A stretch of 64,000 nucleotides of DNA from Hyphomicrobium sp. (GCA_030148425.1 JASBTM010000017.1:62001-126000), one strand, 5' to 3'; shown: positions 15,950 through 25,400, counted from the first letter of the stretch. The notes: generated by a model from the sequence alone, not told the origin. Made by a program: numbers and translations.

Positions 15950-17683
15950 TTAGGCTTCCTTCCTCTCGGGTTCTACTCGCGCGAATCCGAGATAAAAATG
16001 CTGCTCGATCCAGCTGTGCGGCAAGTCTTTGCCGAGTTTCAGAAGACGCGTCGGCGTCAGTTCGAGGGGCTGCTGACCGTCGATGCAATCACGAATGAGG
16101 TTGGGAGCCAAATATGAAAGGCGAACGAGCGCGACTAGCTGACCGTGGCCCTTGCCAAGACGCTCCGTCATCGCCGAGAAGCTATCATCGGTGCCGGAAA
16201 GGAATGCCGCGCGCGTCGCGAACGCCTGTTTCAGCAATGCGATCAGGTTCGCATCAATTTCGCGATGCGCATTGCCCGCGATGACCAGTCGCTTCCCTTT
16301 GCCAGCGCGGCGCAAGTTGGCTGCGATGGAAAGTACGATTGGAGAAATGTTCTCTTCCTTCAATGCCTGACCTCCCAGCGCGTTGATGAGCTTCGTGCAA
16401 TCGACTGAGATCTCAATGCGATCAACCGCAACCGAAACTCTCTCGACGCTGGATCGAATGAACTCCATCACCTCCGCAGACGTAAGGCTTTGCCATCGTG
16501 CGGCCAATTGTGATGCACGATGCAGCGCGGCCTCAAGTGCGTCCGCCGAAAGGTCGATCGGCGCCAGGGCCTCCGCCAACACGCACCTCGACGCCACGAA
16601 GGCTCGAAGTCGATCCAGCACCAAACCTTCGATCTCGCCCGCCGGAAGACGAAGTGTGCCCTGCTTGGCTCTGGGCCTTCCGTCGAGAAGCGACGTCGAG
16701 ATGTAATAGCGATAGCGCTTACCCCGCTTGTTGGCGTGGGTCGGCGTCAACCTCTGGCCCTCTGCATCCACGATCAAGCCGGCCAGGAGGCTTGGCGATT
16801 CAGAACCTACGCCGAGAGCCCGCTCTTGCCGGTTCGTCGCGAGCTTGTCTTGGACGACTTGCCAAAGGTCACGGTCAATGATGGCCTCGTGCTGGCCGGG
16901 ATACGCATTCCCCTTGTGCGTGATCTCCCCGCAGTAGATCCGGTTTTGCAGCATCAGGTAGAGCGCACCACGTGAGAGCTTCTGGCCGCCCGAGAGCCTG
17001 CCACCGGCCCCTTCGCGCCTTTTGCTCACAATGCCCTGCGCCGCCAATTCCTTGCGCAGCAGCGTGACTGATCCCAGCTCGGCATAGCGCTGGAAGATCA
17101 GACGAACGGTATCAGCTTCCAACCTATTGATGATGAGCTTGCGGTCTCGAATATCGTAGCCGAGTGGAACGTTGCCCCCCATCCACATGCCTTTGGCCTT
17201 AGATGCCGCGATCTTGTCTCGAATCCGCTCGCCGGCAATCTCGCGTTCGAACTGTGCGAATGACAGAAGCATGTTGAGCGTCAGTCGCCCCATAGAGGTT
17301 GTCGTGTTGAACTGTTGGGTCACTGAGACGAACGACGCGCCGTGGCCGTCAAAAATATCGACAATCTTGGCAAAATCGGCGAGCGAGCGCGTCAGACGGT
17401 CGACTTTATAGACGACGATCTGGACCTTGTTGGCTTTGATGTAAGCAAGGAGACGTTGAAGGGCAGGCCGCTCCATCGTACCACCTGACAGTCCACCATC
17501 GTCATACATGTCCGCAACGGCCGTCCAGCCGGCATACCGCTGGCTCGCGATATACGCGGCGCGTGCCTCCCGTTGCGCATCAAGAGAATTGAACTCCTGC
17601 TCAAGGCCTTCGTCGGACGACTTCCGGGTGTAGATCGCGCAGCGAACCTTGCTGTGGCCCGAAGAGCGATCAGGCGTCCGCAT
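15950..17683 (-). CDS. Large serine recombinase (resolvase/invertase family), module copy 2
   Basis: 577 aa, highly similar to the protein at 3452-5149 over its full length. Resolvase domain at about 12-160, with nucleophile S22 in YTRKSSDEG and KVDRLTRS. A long stretch from VTQQFNTTTS to IRDKIAASKAKGMWMGGN is shared word for word with copy 1. Recombinase domain follows (LSRGALYLMLQNRIYCGEI); the zinc-ribbon region lacks paired cysteines. ATG 17683 overlaps the DUF2924 gene by 14 bases and has AAGGA upstream. The C-terminal half has diverged more than the catalytic half. Confidence 0.92.
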   Translation of the reverse strand: MRTPDRSSGHSKVRCAIYTRKSSDEGLEQEFNSLDAQREARAAYIASQRYAGWTAVADMYDDGGLSGGTMERPALQRLLAYIKANKVQIVVYKVDRLTRSLADFAKIVDIFDGHGASFVSVTQQFNTTTSMGRLTLNMLLSFAQFEREIAGERIRDKIAASKAKGMWMGGNVPLGYDIRDRKLIINRLEADTVRLIFQRYAELGSVTLLRKELAAQGIVSKRREGAGGRLSGGQKLSRGALYLMLQNRIYCGEITHKGNAYPGQHEAIIDRDLWQVVQDKLATNRQERALGVGSESPSLLAGLIVDAEGQRLTPTHANKRGKRYRYYISTSLLDGRPRAKQGTLRLPAGEIEGLVLDRLRAFVASRCVLAEALAPIDLSADALEAALHRASQLAARWQSLTSAEVMEFIRSSVERVSVAVDRIEISVDCTKLINALGGQALKEENISPIVLSIAANLRRAGKGKRLVIAGNAHREIDANLIALLKQAFATRAAFLSGTDDSFSAMTERLGKGHGQLVALVRLSYLAPNLIRDCIDGQQPLELTPTRLLKLGKDLPHSWIEQHFYLGFARVEPERKEA

Positions 17684-18134
17684 GGGCGTCCTTGTTCGCT
17701 GACGGCTCTCGTGTTTTCAGACCGAAGAAGCGCGGGCCGGACCTGTGCGCACCAGTGATTTCCCGCGCGACGATCGAGAGCGACCCGTAGCGCTTGCCGC
17801 GCCACTCGACGCCGTCCGCGTGGACAAGAACGGTATGTGTCTGTCTATTCCACTCGCGAACAAGCCGTGTGCCCGGCCTCACGGTGGCCGCTTTGCGGAT
17901 AGTGCTCCCGGGCATCTCTGGCGCACCACTTAACTTGCGAAGGATAGATTTGGAGAGGCCGCCAAACGACCTCTCCTGGATTTTGTAGGTGATGCCGCGA
18001 AGCAGGAGATCGCGGGAGAGGCTCTTCGGCGGCTGCATTCCATGCAGCCGCCGCCATTCTATACGCAGTTCGAAGTTGGTGAGGCCTTCGAGCCGCGACA
18101 GCTCGGCCCCGATATCGAGTGATATGTTCTTCAC
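17670..18134 (-). CDS. DUF2924 protein, module copy 2
   Basis: About 154 aa from GTG 18134, one base after the DUF3489 stop; an ATG at 18185 would give 171 aa. Same blocks as copy 1 (LSRLEGLTNFELRIEWRRL, GTRLVREWNRQTHTVLVHAD, WRGKRYGSLSIVAREITGAH). The C-terminus is a few residues longer and overlaps the recombinase by 14 bases rather than 4. Function unknown; conserved pairing with the recombinase argues for a shared task. Confidence 0.8.
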   Translation of the reverse strand: MKNISLDIGAELSRLEGLTNFELRIEWRRLHGMQPPKSLSRDLLLRGITYKIQERSFGGLSKSILRKLSGAPEMPGSTIRKAATVRPGTRLVREWNRQTHTVLVHADGVEWRGKRYGSLSIVAREITGAHRSGPRFFGLKTREPSANKDAHADA

Positions 18135-18135
18135 G

Positions 18136-18495
18136 TCAGCGACCGCGCTTCGTTTCGATGCGATAGCGGCGAAGCTCGCCCTCAAGCTTCTTCGACGTCA
18201 GCACGAAACCGAGCTTCTTTTTGACCGTGCCGACGAGGAAGCCACGGACACTGTGTTGCTGCCAATCCGTTGCTTCCATCATTTCTGGGATAGTCGCGCC
18301 TTCGCGCCGTGTCAGAAGCGTGAGCACGTGATCATGCTTTGTGACGCGCGCCGTGTGCGAGCCGTCGCCGACATCGGCTTTATTTGCGGTCGGTGCTGCT
18401 GGTGGCTGCTTGGCGGCCGGCTTTGCTTTGGCGGCTTTATTCCGCGATTCGGCTTTCCTAGTCTGCGTGGGGGAGTTGGTTTCAACTGACATCAT
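18136..18495 (-). CDS. DUF3489 winged-helix-like protein, module copy 2
   Basis: 119 aa, the same length as copy 1, with the domain (KHDHVLTLLTRREGATIPEM to RRYRIETKRGR) almost identical and the low-complexity N-terminal tail diverged. Tandem ATGs at 18495 and 18492 follow AGGAG at seven bases. First gene of the triplet. Confidence 0.85.
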   Translation of the reverse strand: MMSVETNSPTQTRKAESRNKAAKAKPAAKQPPAAPTANKADVGDGSHTARVTKHDHVLTLLTRREGATIPEMMEATDWQQHSVRGFLVGTVKKKLGFVLTSKKLEGELRRYRIETKRGR

Positions 18496-18849
18496 GTTTG
18501 GCTCCTAGGTTTAGGGACGCGCCCCATCGGCGCTCCCACCACCCGAAGCCCCGCGTTCCGCGAGGTGAGCCAAGAAAAAACAGCACTAGCCAAAGATCGG
18601 TGCCTGTCACACTACCAATGCGTCCTTTGCGGCAGAAGTCGAGGCCCGATTTCGCTGCAAATGCGTGAATTCGGACGCTCAGTTAAAAATTAGGATGCAC
18701 GGTTACGGGCGACAAGCGGACTTCAAACGGCTGGATGCGAAGCGGCGCTTTTGATCCTATGAGAACATTTCGTCGCCAGCGAGCTTGCTGACTGACTCGA
18801 CGATCAGGGCATGCGCCACACACGCGGAAAGCCCTATCACCTTTAACAA
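18496..18849. repeat. Conserved non-coding head of recombinase module copy 2
   Basis: No gene. 18496-18757 matches 5951-6204 in the same orientation (see module 1). The remaining 90 bp before the aquaporin stop show nothing recognisable. Confidence 0.7.
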
Positions 18850-19560
18850 CTATTTCGCTGGCGACGGCTCCGCCACGCTCGGGTCCGCGACGCCCGGGCT
18901 CTGCGCGAGAAGCCAGTGGGCCGCGGCCAGGGCGGAAACAGCGCCAAGAAGCTGCGCAGCTATGAACGGCGCGACATCGGCGTGTCTGATGCCCGCAAAG
19001 GTATCGGAGAACGCCCGCGCAAAGGTGACGGCAGGGTTTGCGAAGGATGTCGATGCCGTAAACCAGTAGGCCGCTGTGATGTAGAGCCCGACGGACACTG
19101 GAATTGTAGACGGCTTCGCCCGCAACGTCGCGAGAATCGTCAGCACGAGGCCGAACGTCGCCAGCCACTCCGCGAACCATTGGCTGCTTCCGCTTCTCAC
19201 CTTCTGAGACAATTGCAGAACTGGAAGATCGAACATCAGGTGGGCGGCGAACACGCCAATGACGGCGCCCGCTATTTGCGCGATCAGATAGAGGAGGCCG
19301 AGGCGTGCGGAGATTTCGCCGCGAAGCCAGAATACGCCAGTCACCGCGGGATTGAAGTGCGCGCCGGAGATCGGTCCGAGCATGGTGATGAGGACGACGA
19401 GTATCGCTCCGGTCGGAAGCGTATTTCCGAGCAAGGCGAGTGCATCGTTGCCGCCTGCCAATTTCGCGCCCATGATGCCGGAGCCGATCACAGTTGCGAG
19501 CAAGAATGCGCTACCGAGAAACTCGGCTCCTACACGCTGCGTATCGGAATATTGTGCCAT
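18850..19560 (-). CDS. Aquaporin / aquaglyceroporin (MIP family)
   Basis: 236 aa, six helices with both half-helix signatures: HFNPAVTG in the first half and SFANPAVTFAR in the second. The second NPA is followed by Arg of the selectivity filter. ATG 19560 is chosen because helix 1 (AEFLGSAFLLATVIGSGIMG) follows directly; a longer upstream frame is Cys-rich and non-protein-like. MIP proteins next to arsM (AqpS-type) pass arsenite or methylated arsenic species. It is the last gene of the arsenic region, 121 bp after the glycosyltransferase, so it may have its own promoter. Confidence 0.92.
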   Translation of the reverse strand: MAQYSDTQRVGAEFLGSAFLLATVIGSGIMGAKLAGGNDALALLGNTLPTGAILVVLITMLGPISGAHFNPAVTGVFWLRGEISARLGLLYLIAQIAGAVIGVFAAHLMFDLPVLQLSQKVRSGSSQWFAEWLATFGLVLTILATLRAKPSTIPVSVGLYITAAYWFTASTSFANPAVTFARAFSDTFAGIRHADVAPFIAAQLLGAVSALAAAHWLLAQSPGVADPSVAEPSPAK

Positions 19561-19681
19561 TTTCTCTAACCCCAATTTTTGTTTGTCTTTGCCTAGCTGA
19601 CATCTGCAGTCTTGCGAACAGCGATAATCGGGAAAGCAAGGCAGAAACTCTGAATTAGCCGCGCGCTCTATGAAATCATCT

Positions 19682-20299
19682 CTAAGCGCCGTTTTCGGGA
19701 TGCGGTGCGAGCAGAAGATCCCATTTCGGAAACCGCCGCATCGATTCAACGTCATCGATGTCGTCCAATGGTGGGAGCCTCCCGACCGAGTGGTCCCTCA
19801 AGTTCGCCAAGGTATCTTCGAGCGCGTGCGACGTCGACCATCTGACGGATCGAAACGGATCAATGAGACGCGGACGACGACGAAGTCCAATGGCCCAATA
19901 TCCGCCGTCTGCGGACGGACCAACGACGGCTTCGCGGCCGCCGAGCAAATGGAAAGCCTCGGCGACGAGGTCCTTGGTGATGCCCGGAACGTCGCTGCCG
20001 ATGATGAGCACCGGCCCGGGCGGAAGTCCGGCGGTGATGCGCGTCAGGCGTTGTCCCAAATCACCCTTGCCCTGCGGAACGACGCTCGCACTGACCGGCC
20101 AAGGTCCGGAACGGTCCGGCGTGACGGCAAGCCAAATTCGCCACCTCCGGTCGCCGCCAAGCCGGCGCAGGGTGTGTGAAAGACTGACTCGCTGAAAGCG
20201 TAACGCAGTCGTGTTTCCGACGCCTCGGGCAAGGCGGCGCTTCCCGGTACCGAAGCTCGGGTATCGCGTGAACAGAACAAGATGGCGTTGCAACGGCAT
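19682..20299 (-). CDS. TIGR04282-type arsenosugar/selenodomain-associated transferase
   Basis: 205 aa, DUF2064 (nucleotide-sugar transferase fold). Signatures: HLVLFTRYPSFGTGKRRLAR at the N-terminus, QGKGDLGQRL, VLIIGSDVPGI and AVVGPSADGGYWAIGL. ATG 20299 begins two bases after the stop of the TIGR04283-type transferase, as usual for this pair. This family is known from clusters with radical SAM/selenodomain proteins, now linked to arsenosugar synthesis. Inference: transfers a sugar or nucleotide group to an arsenical intermediate. Confidence 0.85.
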   Translation of the reverse strand: MPLQRHLVLFTRYPSFGTGKRRLARGVGNTTALRFQRVSLSHTLRRLGGDRRWRIWLAVTPDRSGPWPVSASVVPQGKGDLGQRLTRITAGLPPGPVLIIGSDVPGITKDLVAEAFHLLGGREAVVGPSADGGYWAIGLRRRPRLIDPFRSVRWSTSHALEDTLANLRDHSVGRLPPLDDIDDVESMRRFPKWDLLLAPHPENGA

Positions 20300-20301
20300 C
20301 T

Positions 20302-20967
20302 TCAATGATAAACGCGAGAGATGAGACGCGCCGGCACGCCAGCGAAATAAAGCGCCAAGCAAAAAATGTTCTGTGCGCTGCGCAACAACCATCCCCGTTC
20401 CAGCCACCGCTTTGATGAGGTTCGCGCCGCGATCGGCAAAACGACCAAGCGCCGCCGTCCAATGCGCAGCACGAGATCGACATCCTCCATGATCGGAATC
20501 GGGCGAAAGCCTCCGATACTGTGGTAGAAATCGCGATGGATCAGCAAACCTTGATCGCCATAGGGGAGACCGAGGCGGCGCACGCGCCAGTCGACCATTG
20601 CCTCCAGGCGACGCGCTTCAGCGGACTGATGATCCAACTCGAAGCGAAAGACCGCGGCTCTCTCAGCGTTCGAGGCATTTTCGATAAACGAAGAAACCGT
20701 AGTCTTCCAGCTCGGCTCGAGGCAGGTATCCGCATGCAGGAAGAGAAGCCATTCGCCACGCGCATTCGCAGCCCCCGCCGCGAGTTGGCTACCGCGCCCC
20801 TTCTGCGCGTGAAGCACGCGAACGCCGCGGCGCGCCGCTATAGGAATAGTGTCGTCACGCGAACCACCGTCGACGACCAGAACATCGCACGCGTCGCCAA
20901 GCGAAAGCAAAGTGGCCGCCAGGGTCGCGCTCGCATCGAGTGCCGGTATGACGATCGATAGCTTCAA
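20302..20967 (-). CDS. TIGR04283-type family 2 glycosyltransferase (arsenosugar/selenodomain-associated)
   Basis: 221 aa GT-A glycosyltransferase. LSIVIPALDASATLAATL, VVDGGSRDDT, and the metal-binding FLHADTCLEP; acceptor region GLPYGDQGLLIHR and MEDVDLVLR. These are characteristic of TIGR04283. The start is TTG at 20967, overlapping the TVP38 stop (TTGA), which is rare but gives the exact family N-terminus. Cytosolic face, probably membrane-associated through its C-terminal hydrophobic stretch (FCLALYFAGVPARL). Pairs with the gene at 19682. Confidence 0.88.
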   Translation of the reverse strand: MKLSIVIPALDASATLAATLLSLGDACDVLVVDGGSRDDTIPIAARRGVRVLHAQKGRGSQLAAGAANARGEWLLFLHADTCLEPSWKTTVSSFIENASNAERAAVFRFELDHQSAEARRLEAMVDWRVRRLGLPYGDQGLLIHRDFYHSIGGFRPIPIMEDVDLVLRIGRRRLVVLPIAARTSSKRWLERGWLLRSAQNIFCLALYFAGVPARLISRVYH

Positions 20968-21659
20968 TTCTGTTGTCTCGTCTTCGATTTCAGCAGGATT
21001 GGGAGCAACGACAACAAGCCAAGAACGACCAACCCGGCGAGCAGTGTCGGGCTCAGGACGTCTTTCAACTGCACTTCCCGGCCCGCGTCAAATACTGTTC
21101 CGAGACTTGCCCCAAAAGCCGAATACACGAACGTGCCAGGAATAATCCCGATGGCGGTGGCGATGACGAACGGCAAAAGGCGCATTCCGACAATCGCGGG
21201 CACGAGATTGACGACCCAAAACGGAAACGCGGGCACCAAACGAAGGAAAAGCAGATAGTTGAATGAATTCCGGCTGAATCCCTCGGACAACCGCGCAAGA
21301 AAAGGACCTGCGCGGACACGCAAGACATCTCCGGCGGCAGATCGTGCGATCACAAACAGGATCGTCGCGCCGGCCGTTGCGCCGATGACGGTCAAGAACG
21401 CTCCCAAGGTCGCGCCGAAAAGCAGGCCGCCTGTGAGAGATAGAATGGTCGCGCCAGGAAACGACAGCGCTACGGCGACGGTGTAGATCAGAACGTAAAA
21501 CAGGCTCGATAGAATCGAATGATTTTGAACCAGCTCGGTCAGAGCCGCTCTATTGTCGCGCAAGGCATCGAGGGTGACATATCGATCTAGCCTGAGCGCG
21601 AACGCCGCGATCAACAGTGCAACGAGCACGACGAGAGGCAAAAGGCGCTTCAAGTTCAT
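20964..21659 (-). CDS. TVP38/TMEM64 (DedA-like) membrane protein
   Basis: 231 aa with about six hydrophobic segments. N-terminal helix 7-24; VALSFPGATILSLTGGLLFG and FVVW-type re-entrant region FLRLVPAFPFWVVNLVPAI fit the SNARE-associated/VTT domain. ATGA overlap with the oxidoreductase at 21656. VTT proteins handle lipids or small solutes. Members occur in selenodomain/arsenosugar clusters beside a mercuric reductase-like protein. Confidence 0.88.
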   Translation of the reverse strand: MNLKRLLPLVVLVALLIAAFALRLDRYVTLDALRDNRAALTELVQNHSILSSLFYVLIYTVAVALSFPGATILSLTGGLLFGATLGAFLTVIGATAGATILFVIARSAAGDVLRVRAGPFLARLSEGFSRNSFNYLLFLRLVPAFPFWVVNLVPAIVGMRLLPFVIATAIGIIPGTFVYSAFGASLGTVFDAGREVQLKDVLSPTLLAGLVVLGLLSLLPILLKSKTRQQN

Positions 21660-23083
21660 CCAAACACTCCGAGGAAGCGGACCAGTCGCCGGATCCGAGG
21701 CGAAAACAGCGTGGGCGTGAAGTAACTACCCGCCGCACGCTTGGTGATTTCACTCAAGGTCGGATAAGGCACTGTCAGTCCAGCCAAGACACCGATTTTA
21801 TGTCCTTGAGAAATTGCGATAGCCCATGGCAGAAGCAGCTCGCCTGCCTGCGGACCGACGATCGTCGCCCCGAGGATTTTGCCTCTCTTGGTCACGACAG
21901 CCTTCAGGAACCCGGTGACGGTTCCCTCGGTTTGAGCGCGATCGTTCTGCGCGAACTCCGCCCGCAAAATGCGGATGGACTCGCCGTGCAGCTTTGTTGC
22001 AGAACTCTCTGTCAGCCCGACCTGAGCCAGCTCGGGGTCGGTATAGGTAACCCACGGGAGATCGCTCTCGGTGCGCTTGGCGGGCAGACGGAACAGCGCG
22101 TTTTTCAGAACGATGGATACGTGATAACCGGCGACATGGGTGAGCTGCTGGCCGCCGATGACGTCGCCCGCTGCGAAAATTCGCTTGTTCGTGGTGCGAA
22201 GCCGCGCATCGACTTCGACGCGTTTTTCATCATGCGCGACCCCAGCCGCTTCCAGGCCGAGATTTGCAACGTTCGGGCGTCGGCCTGCGGCAAGAAGCAC
22301 GTGAGATCCGCGAAGCGTTCGTTCGCGGCCGCCCTCTCGGATGGTGACGATGATCTCCGAACCGGATGATGTGACCTTCTGGATTTCGACAGCTTCGATA
22401 ATCTCCACGCCCTCAGACACAAGTCTTTGGCGAACGACCTCGACCGCCTCCGGATCGTCTTTCGGAAGGAGACGAGCCGCATCCAACAACGTAACGCGCG
22501 CGCCGAGCCTGCGGTGCGCCTGCGCCATCTCCGCGCCCATCGGCCCCGCACCGATGACGATCAGGTGATCGGGCAGCACGGTATTTTCGAAGATGGTTTC
22601 GTTAGTGAAGTACGGTGTGTTGGCGAGACCTTCGATGGGTGGTACGTAGGGATGGCTACCGGTCGCGATAACGAAGCGGCGGGCGCGAATGAGCAGATCG
22701 CCCGCGACGACGGTTTCCCGATCAATGAACCGCGCGGGCGCCTCGATGACTCTGCAGCCGAGCCCCGTAAATCGTTCGACCGAGTCGTGCGGCGCGATTG
22801 TTTCGATTACGCCGTGTACGTAACGCTGCGTTTGGGCGAAATCGATGCGCGGCTCTTGTGAGGCTATTCCGGCTTTCACGCTGTTCCGCATGACGTGCGC
22901 AACTTTCGCTGCGGCCAGCAGAGACTTGGACGGAACGCATCCCGTGTTGAGGCAGTCGCCGCCCATGCGGTGGGCTTCGATGATCACCGTCCGTGCGCCC
23001 ATTTGCGCTGCGCCGGCTGCGATGGAGAGCCCGGCCGATCCGGCTCCGATGATGCACAGATCGGCTTTGATACGCTCAGCCAT
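21656..23083 (-). CDS. Mercuric reductase-like FAD disulfide oxidoreductase
   Basis: 475 aa, class I pyridine nucleotide-disulfide oxidoreductase. FAD motif LCIIGAGSAGLSIAAG at 9-24, redox pair in GGDCLNTGCVPSK (C44, C49), NAD(P) motif VIGAGPMGAEMAQ, second FAD motif RIFAAGDVIGG, C-terminal dimer domain with YTDPELAQVGLTE. The usual C-terminal HxxxxE active-site pair is replaced (the end reads YPTLSEITKRAAGSYF), as is common in the TVP38-linked branch. No N-terminal heavy-metal domain. ATG 23083 overlaps the upstream gene by 8 bases. Inference: provides a reduced thiol or arsenical for the pathway. Confidence 0.9.
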   Translation of the reverse strand: MAERIKADLCIIGAGSAGLSIAAGAAQMGARTVIIEAHRMGGDCLNTGCVPSKSLLAAAKVAHVMRNSVKAGIASQEPRIDFAQTQRYVHGVIETIAPHDSVERFTGLGCRVIEAPARFIDRETVVAGDLLIRARRFVIATGSHPYVPPIEGLANTPYFTNETIFENTVLPDHLIVIGAGPMGAEMAQAHRRLGARVTLLDAARLLPKDDPEAVEVVRQRLVSEGVEIIEAVEIQKVTSSGSEIIVTIREGGRERTLRGSHVLLAAGRRPNVANLGLEAAGVAHDEKRVEVDARLRTTNKRIFAAGDVIGGQQLTHVAGYHVSIVLKNALFRLPAKRTESDLPWVTYTDPELAQVGLTESSATKLHGESIRILRAEFAQNDRAQTEGTVTGFLKAVVTKRGKILGATIVGPQAGELLLPWAIAISQGHKIGVLAGLTVPYPTLSEITKRAAGSYFTPTLFSPRIRRLVRFLGVFG

Positions 23084-24257
23084 CCGCGCGTCTCGACGGA
23101 TTAGCCGGCGTGAAGACGAGATCGTTCGGGCGCTGTTCGTCTCCCGCGGAGGGCTCGATGCGGAAGAGCGAGATGAACTTCCGGTCGATATAATCCTTCC
23201 AACGCCAAAGCGCGTGCCCCAGCAGGTTGCCGTAAGCCGCCCAGCGTCCGCGCGAAGCAATCGCGTTCCGGCCGCCCACGGCCAGCAAAACGAGAAAATG
23301 TTTCTGAGGTTCGAAGCGCGTCAAGGCATCCGTATTGCCAGCGAGGGCTGCCCTGACGTTATGGATCAACGTCGGCCCCATTCGCACCGCGTAGACGCCG
23401 GCTTTGGGAAGTGGATCCGACCATTCGGAGCAATCACCGACGGCGAACACGTTCGGATGGGACGCCGACCGCAAATACGAGTCCACGCGGATAAAACCGC
23501 GATCGCTGACGGCGAGGCCGCTCTTGTGCTGCCAAGCATGCGCCTCGGCGCCGGTCGCCCACAAAATGATGTCGCTGGACTTCGCGAAGGCATCAGAGAA
23601 TTCCGTCGCAAGATGAATGTCGACGCCGTTGCGCTCGAGGACGCGACGTGCGCTCGCGATGGCTCGCGGCGCTAGCCCCGGCAACAGCGTTGCGCCACGG
23701 GTCACCAATTGACCTCGAATTGCGCGCCCGGGCTGGCTCGCGCGCAACCGCCAAAGACACGACAGCAGAGCTTCGACGCCCGCCGCGCCTCCCCCGACGG
23801 CTGTTACCGTCAACGGCGTCGTCGCGGCGTCACGTTCGACAGAGGCGAGCAATCTCTCCCACTCTGCGCGCAGACGTCCAAGCGGCCGGAGAGGTAACAG
23901 GAGAGCTCCGGAGACGGTCGGAGGATTGAGCGTCGACCCGACGTTGATGCTCAATACATCGTACTCGAGCTCTTTGCCGCTGGCCAAGCGAACGACGCGA
24001 CGGTCTGGATCGAGCGAGGTTAGCTCATCGACGAGCAGCGTAGCGCCGGCCGCCCGCGCCAAAGCAAAAAAATCGATGCAGATTTCTTCGAACGCGTAGA
24101 CGCCGCAAAGCCAGCCTGGAACCATGCCTGAATAGGGCGCCCGCGTCGAAGGGCCGACGACGACGATTTCGGCTCCGGGTTGAGGTTCTTCCAGCCAGGC
24201 GCGCAGCACCTGGGCGTTGGTGTGTCCCGCGCCGATAAGTAGTAGCTTCTTCTTCAT
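23076..24257 (-). CDS. Selenide dikinase-associated / NDH-2-like FAD oxidoreductase
   Basis: 393 aa. N-terminal FAD motif LLLIGAGHTNAQVLRAW, then APYSGMVPGWLCGVYAFEEI and YDVLSINVGS, the pattern of TIGR03169 proteins (often fused to or next to SelD). Second nucleotide site VTAVGGGAAGVEALLS; VFAVGDCSEW is the late FAD-contact motif. No C-terminal SelD domain is present. It shares 8 bases with the next gene, so the two flavoproteins are co-translated. Role in the cluster unknown; redox supply for thiolation or arsenic reduction is an inference. Confidence 0.85.
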   Translation of the reverse strand: MKKKLLLIGAGHTNAQVLRAWLEEPQPGAEIVVVGPSTRAPYSGMVPGWLCGVYAFEEICIDFFALARAAGATLLVDELTSLDPDRRVVRLASGKELEYDVLSINVGSTLNPPTVSGALLLPLRPLGRLRAEWERLLASVERDAATTPLTVTAVGGGAAGVEALLSCLWRLRASQPGRAIRGQLVTRGATLLPGLAPRAIASARRVLERNGVDIHLATEFSDAFAKSSDIILWATGAEAHAWQHKSGLAVSDRGFIRVDSYLRSASHPNVFAVGDCSEWSDPLPKAGVYAVRMGPTLIHNVRAALAGNTDALTRFEPQKHFLVLLAVGGRNAIASRGRWAAYGNLLGHALWRWKDYIDRKFISLFRIEPSAGDEQRPNDLVFTPANPSRRADG

Positions 24258-24347
24258 TTCAGGTTCTTCGAGGTACGCTCTGCCGGTGGAGCCGAAACTC
24301 TTGCCGGCGACGGAAGAATTTGACCGTTGCTTTTTGCTCGATAGGGC

Positions 24348-25400
24348 TCAACAGCAAGCACCGGAAGTTGAGCCAGCCGCACTTCCATCTTGGAACGGGA
24401 TTGACGTTCCGCAGCCGGCAAACACGCCGTAGTGCGTCGAGAAATCTCCGTGGAACGAGAAGTACGGCTCGAATCTGCTTTGCTTCAGAATGTTCCAGGT
24501 GTTGCCGCAAACGGGGAAGTAACGACCTTTGTCGATGATGTGGTGGCCGTCCAATGTCAGGGCATGTTCCGCCTCGGGCACTCCACCTTTGTAGACGACG
24601 GCCTGGCCGTAATCCTCGCAGACCGGCTCCAATCCCGAGATTTTGAATAGCCGGTAGGTGGCCGAAAAGAACTGTGCGGATCCAACTTTCTTGTGGACGT
24701 AGGGATCATCGATTTCGATTTTGCGGCTTGTCGCGAGGCGAGGATCGCCGAATCCGGCTTCCTTCGCGAGCGCCAGGAAATCACCCCAATACAGCGCACC
24801 ACCCAGGCATTCGCCGTACACGACGGAGTCGTCTCGCACATCCGACGGCAAGCGGCGATCGGCGTAGACGTCGGCAAAATGGAATTCGCCGCCCGGCTTC
24901 AGAAGATCAAAGACGCCTTTGAGAACCGCCGGCTTGTCGATCGAAAGATTGACAACGCAATTGGATACGATGACGTCGAAGCTTCCGGGCTCGAGCCCGA
25001 GACTCGGGAGCGCTTCGATGAAGCCTTGCAGGAAGCGGACATTCGGCTTGTCATGCCCGAACTTTTGCATGTGCCAGTCGATATGTTCGCGTGCCGTAAA
25101 CAACTGCTCCGGCGTCATGTCCACGCCCACGACTTCGCCCTTCGGGCCGACGAGCTGCGCCAGGGCGTAAACATCGCGACCCGACCCACATCCGAGATCG
25201 AGCACACGTTTGCCTTCGAGAAGTTCCGGCACGACCAAGCCGCAGCCGTAGTATTTCGCGATGACCTCTTCGTGGACGTTTTTCAGAAGCTCCTTGACCC
25301 GCTCGGGCATCGAGTCTGGCGTACAGCACGCCTTGGTCTTGAGATCGTCCGACGTCTTGAGGATTTTGCCGTAGTATTCCTTGACAAGGTCGATGTGCAT
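24348..25400 (-). CDS. arsM: Arsenite S-adenosylmethionine methyltransferase
   Basis: 350 aa, class I methyltransferase. SAM motif I VLDLGCGSGRDVYALAQ (67-83), motif II VVGVDMT, post-I GSFDVIVSNCVVN. All four arsenic-site cysteines of characterised ArsM can be placed: C25 or C26, C53 (YYGCGL), C148 (SNCVVN) and C198 (YGECLGG), with spacings of 28 and 50 that match the C44/C72 and C174/C224 pairs of the algal enzyme. A C-terminal domain (CGNTWNILKQSRFEPYF) and a terminal Cys pair follow, as in arsenosugar-cluster ArsM. Converts As(III) to methylarsenicals in the cytosol. GGAG seven bases before ATG. No ArsR gene is in sight. Confidence 0.92.
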   Translation of the reverse strand: MHIDLVKEYYGKILKTSDDLKTKACCTPDSMPERVKELLKNVHEEVIAKYYGCGLVVPELLEGKRVLDLGCGSGRDVYALAQLVGPKGEVVGVDMTPEQLFTAREHIDWHMQKFGHDKPNVRFLQGFIEALPSLGLEPGSFDVIVSNCVVNLSIDKPAVLKGVFDLLKPGGEFHFADVYADRRLPSDVRDDSVVYGECLGGALYWGDFLALAKEAGFGDPRLATSRKIEIDDPYVHKKVGSAQFFSATYRLFKISGLEPVCEDYGQAVVYKGGVPEAEHALTLDGHHIIDKGRYFPVCGNTWNILKQSRFEPYFSFHGDFSTHYGVFAGCGTSIPFQDGSAAGSTSGACC

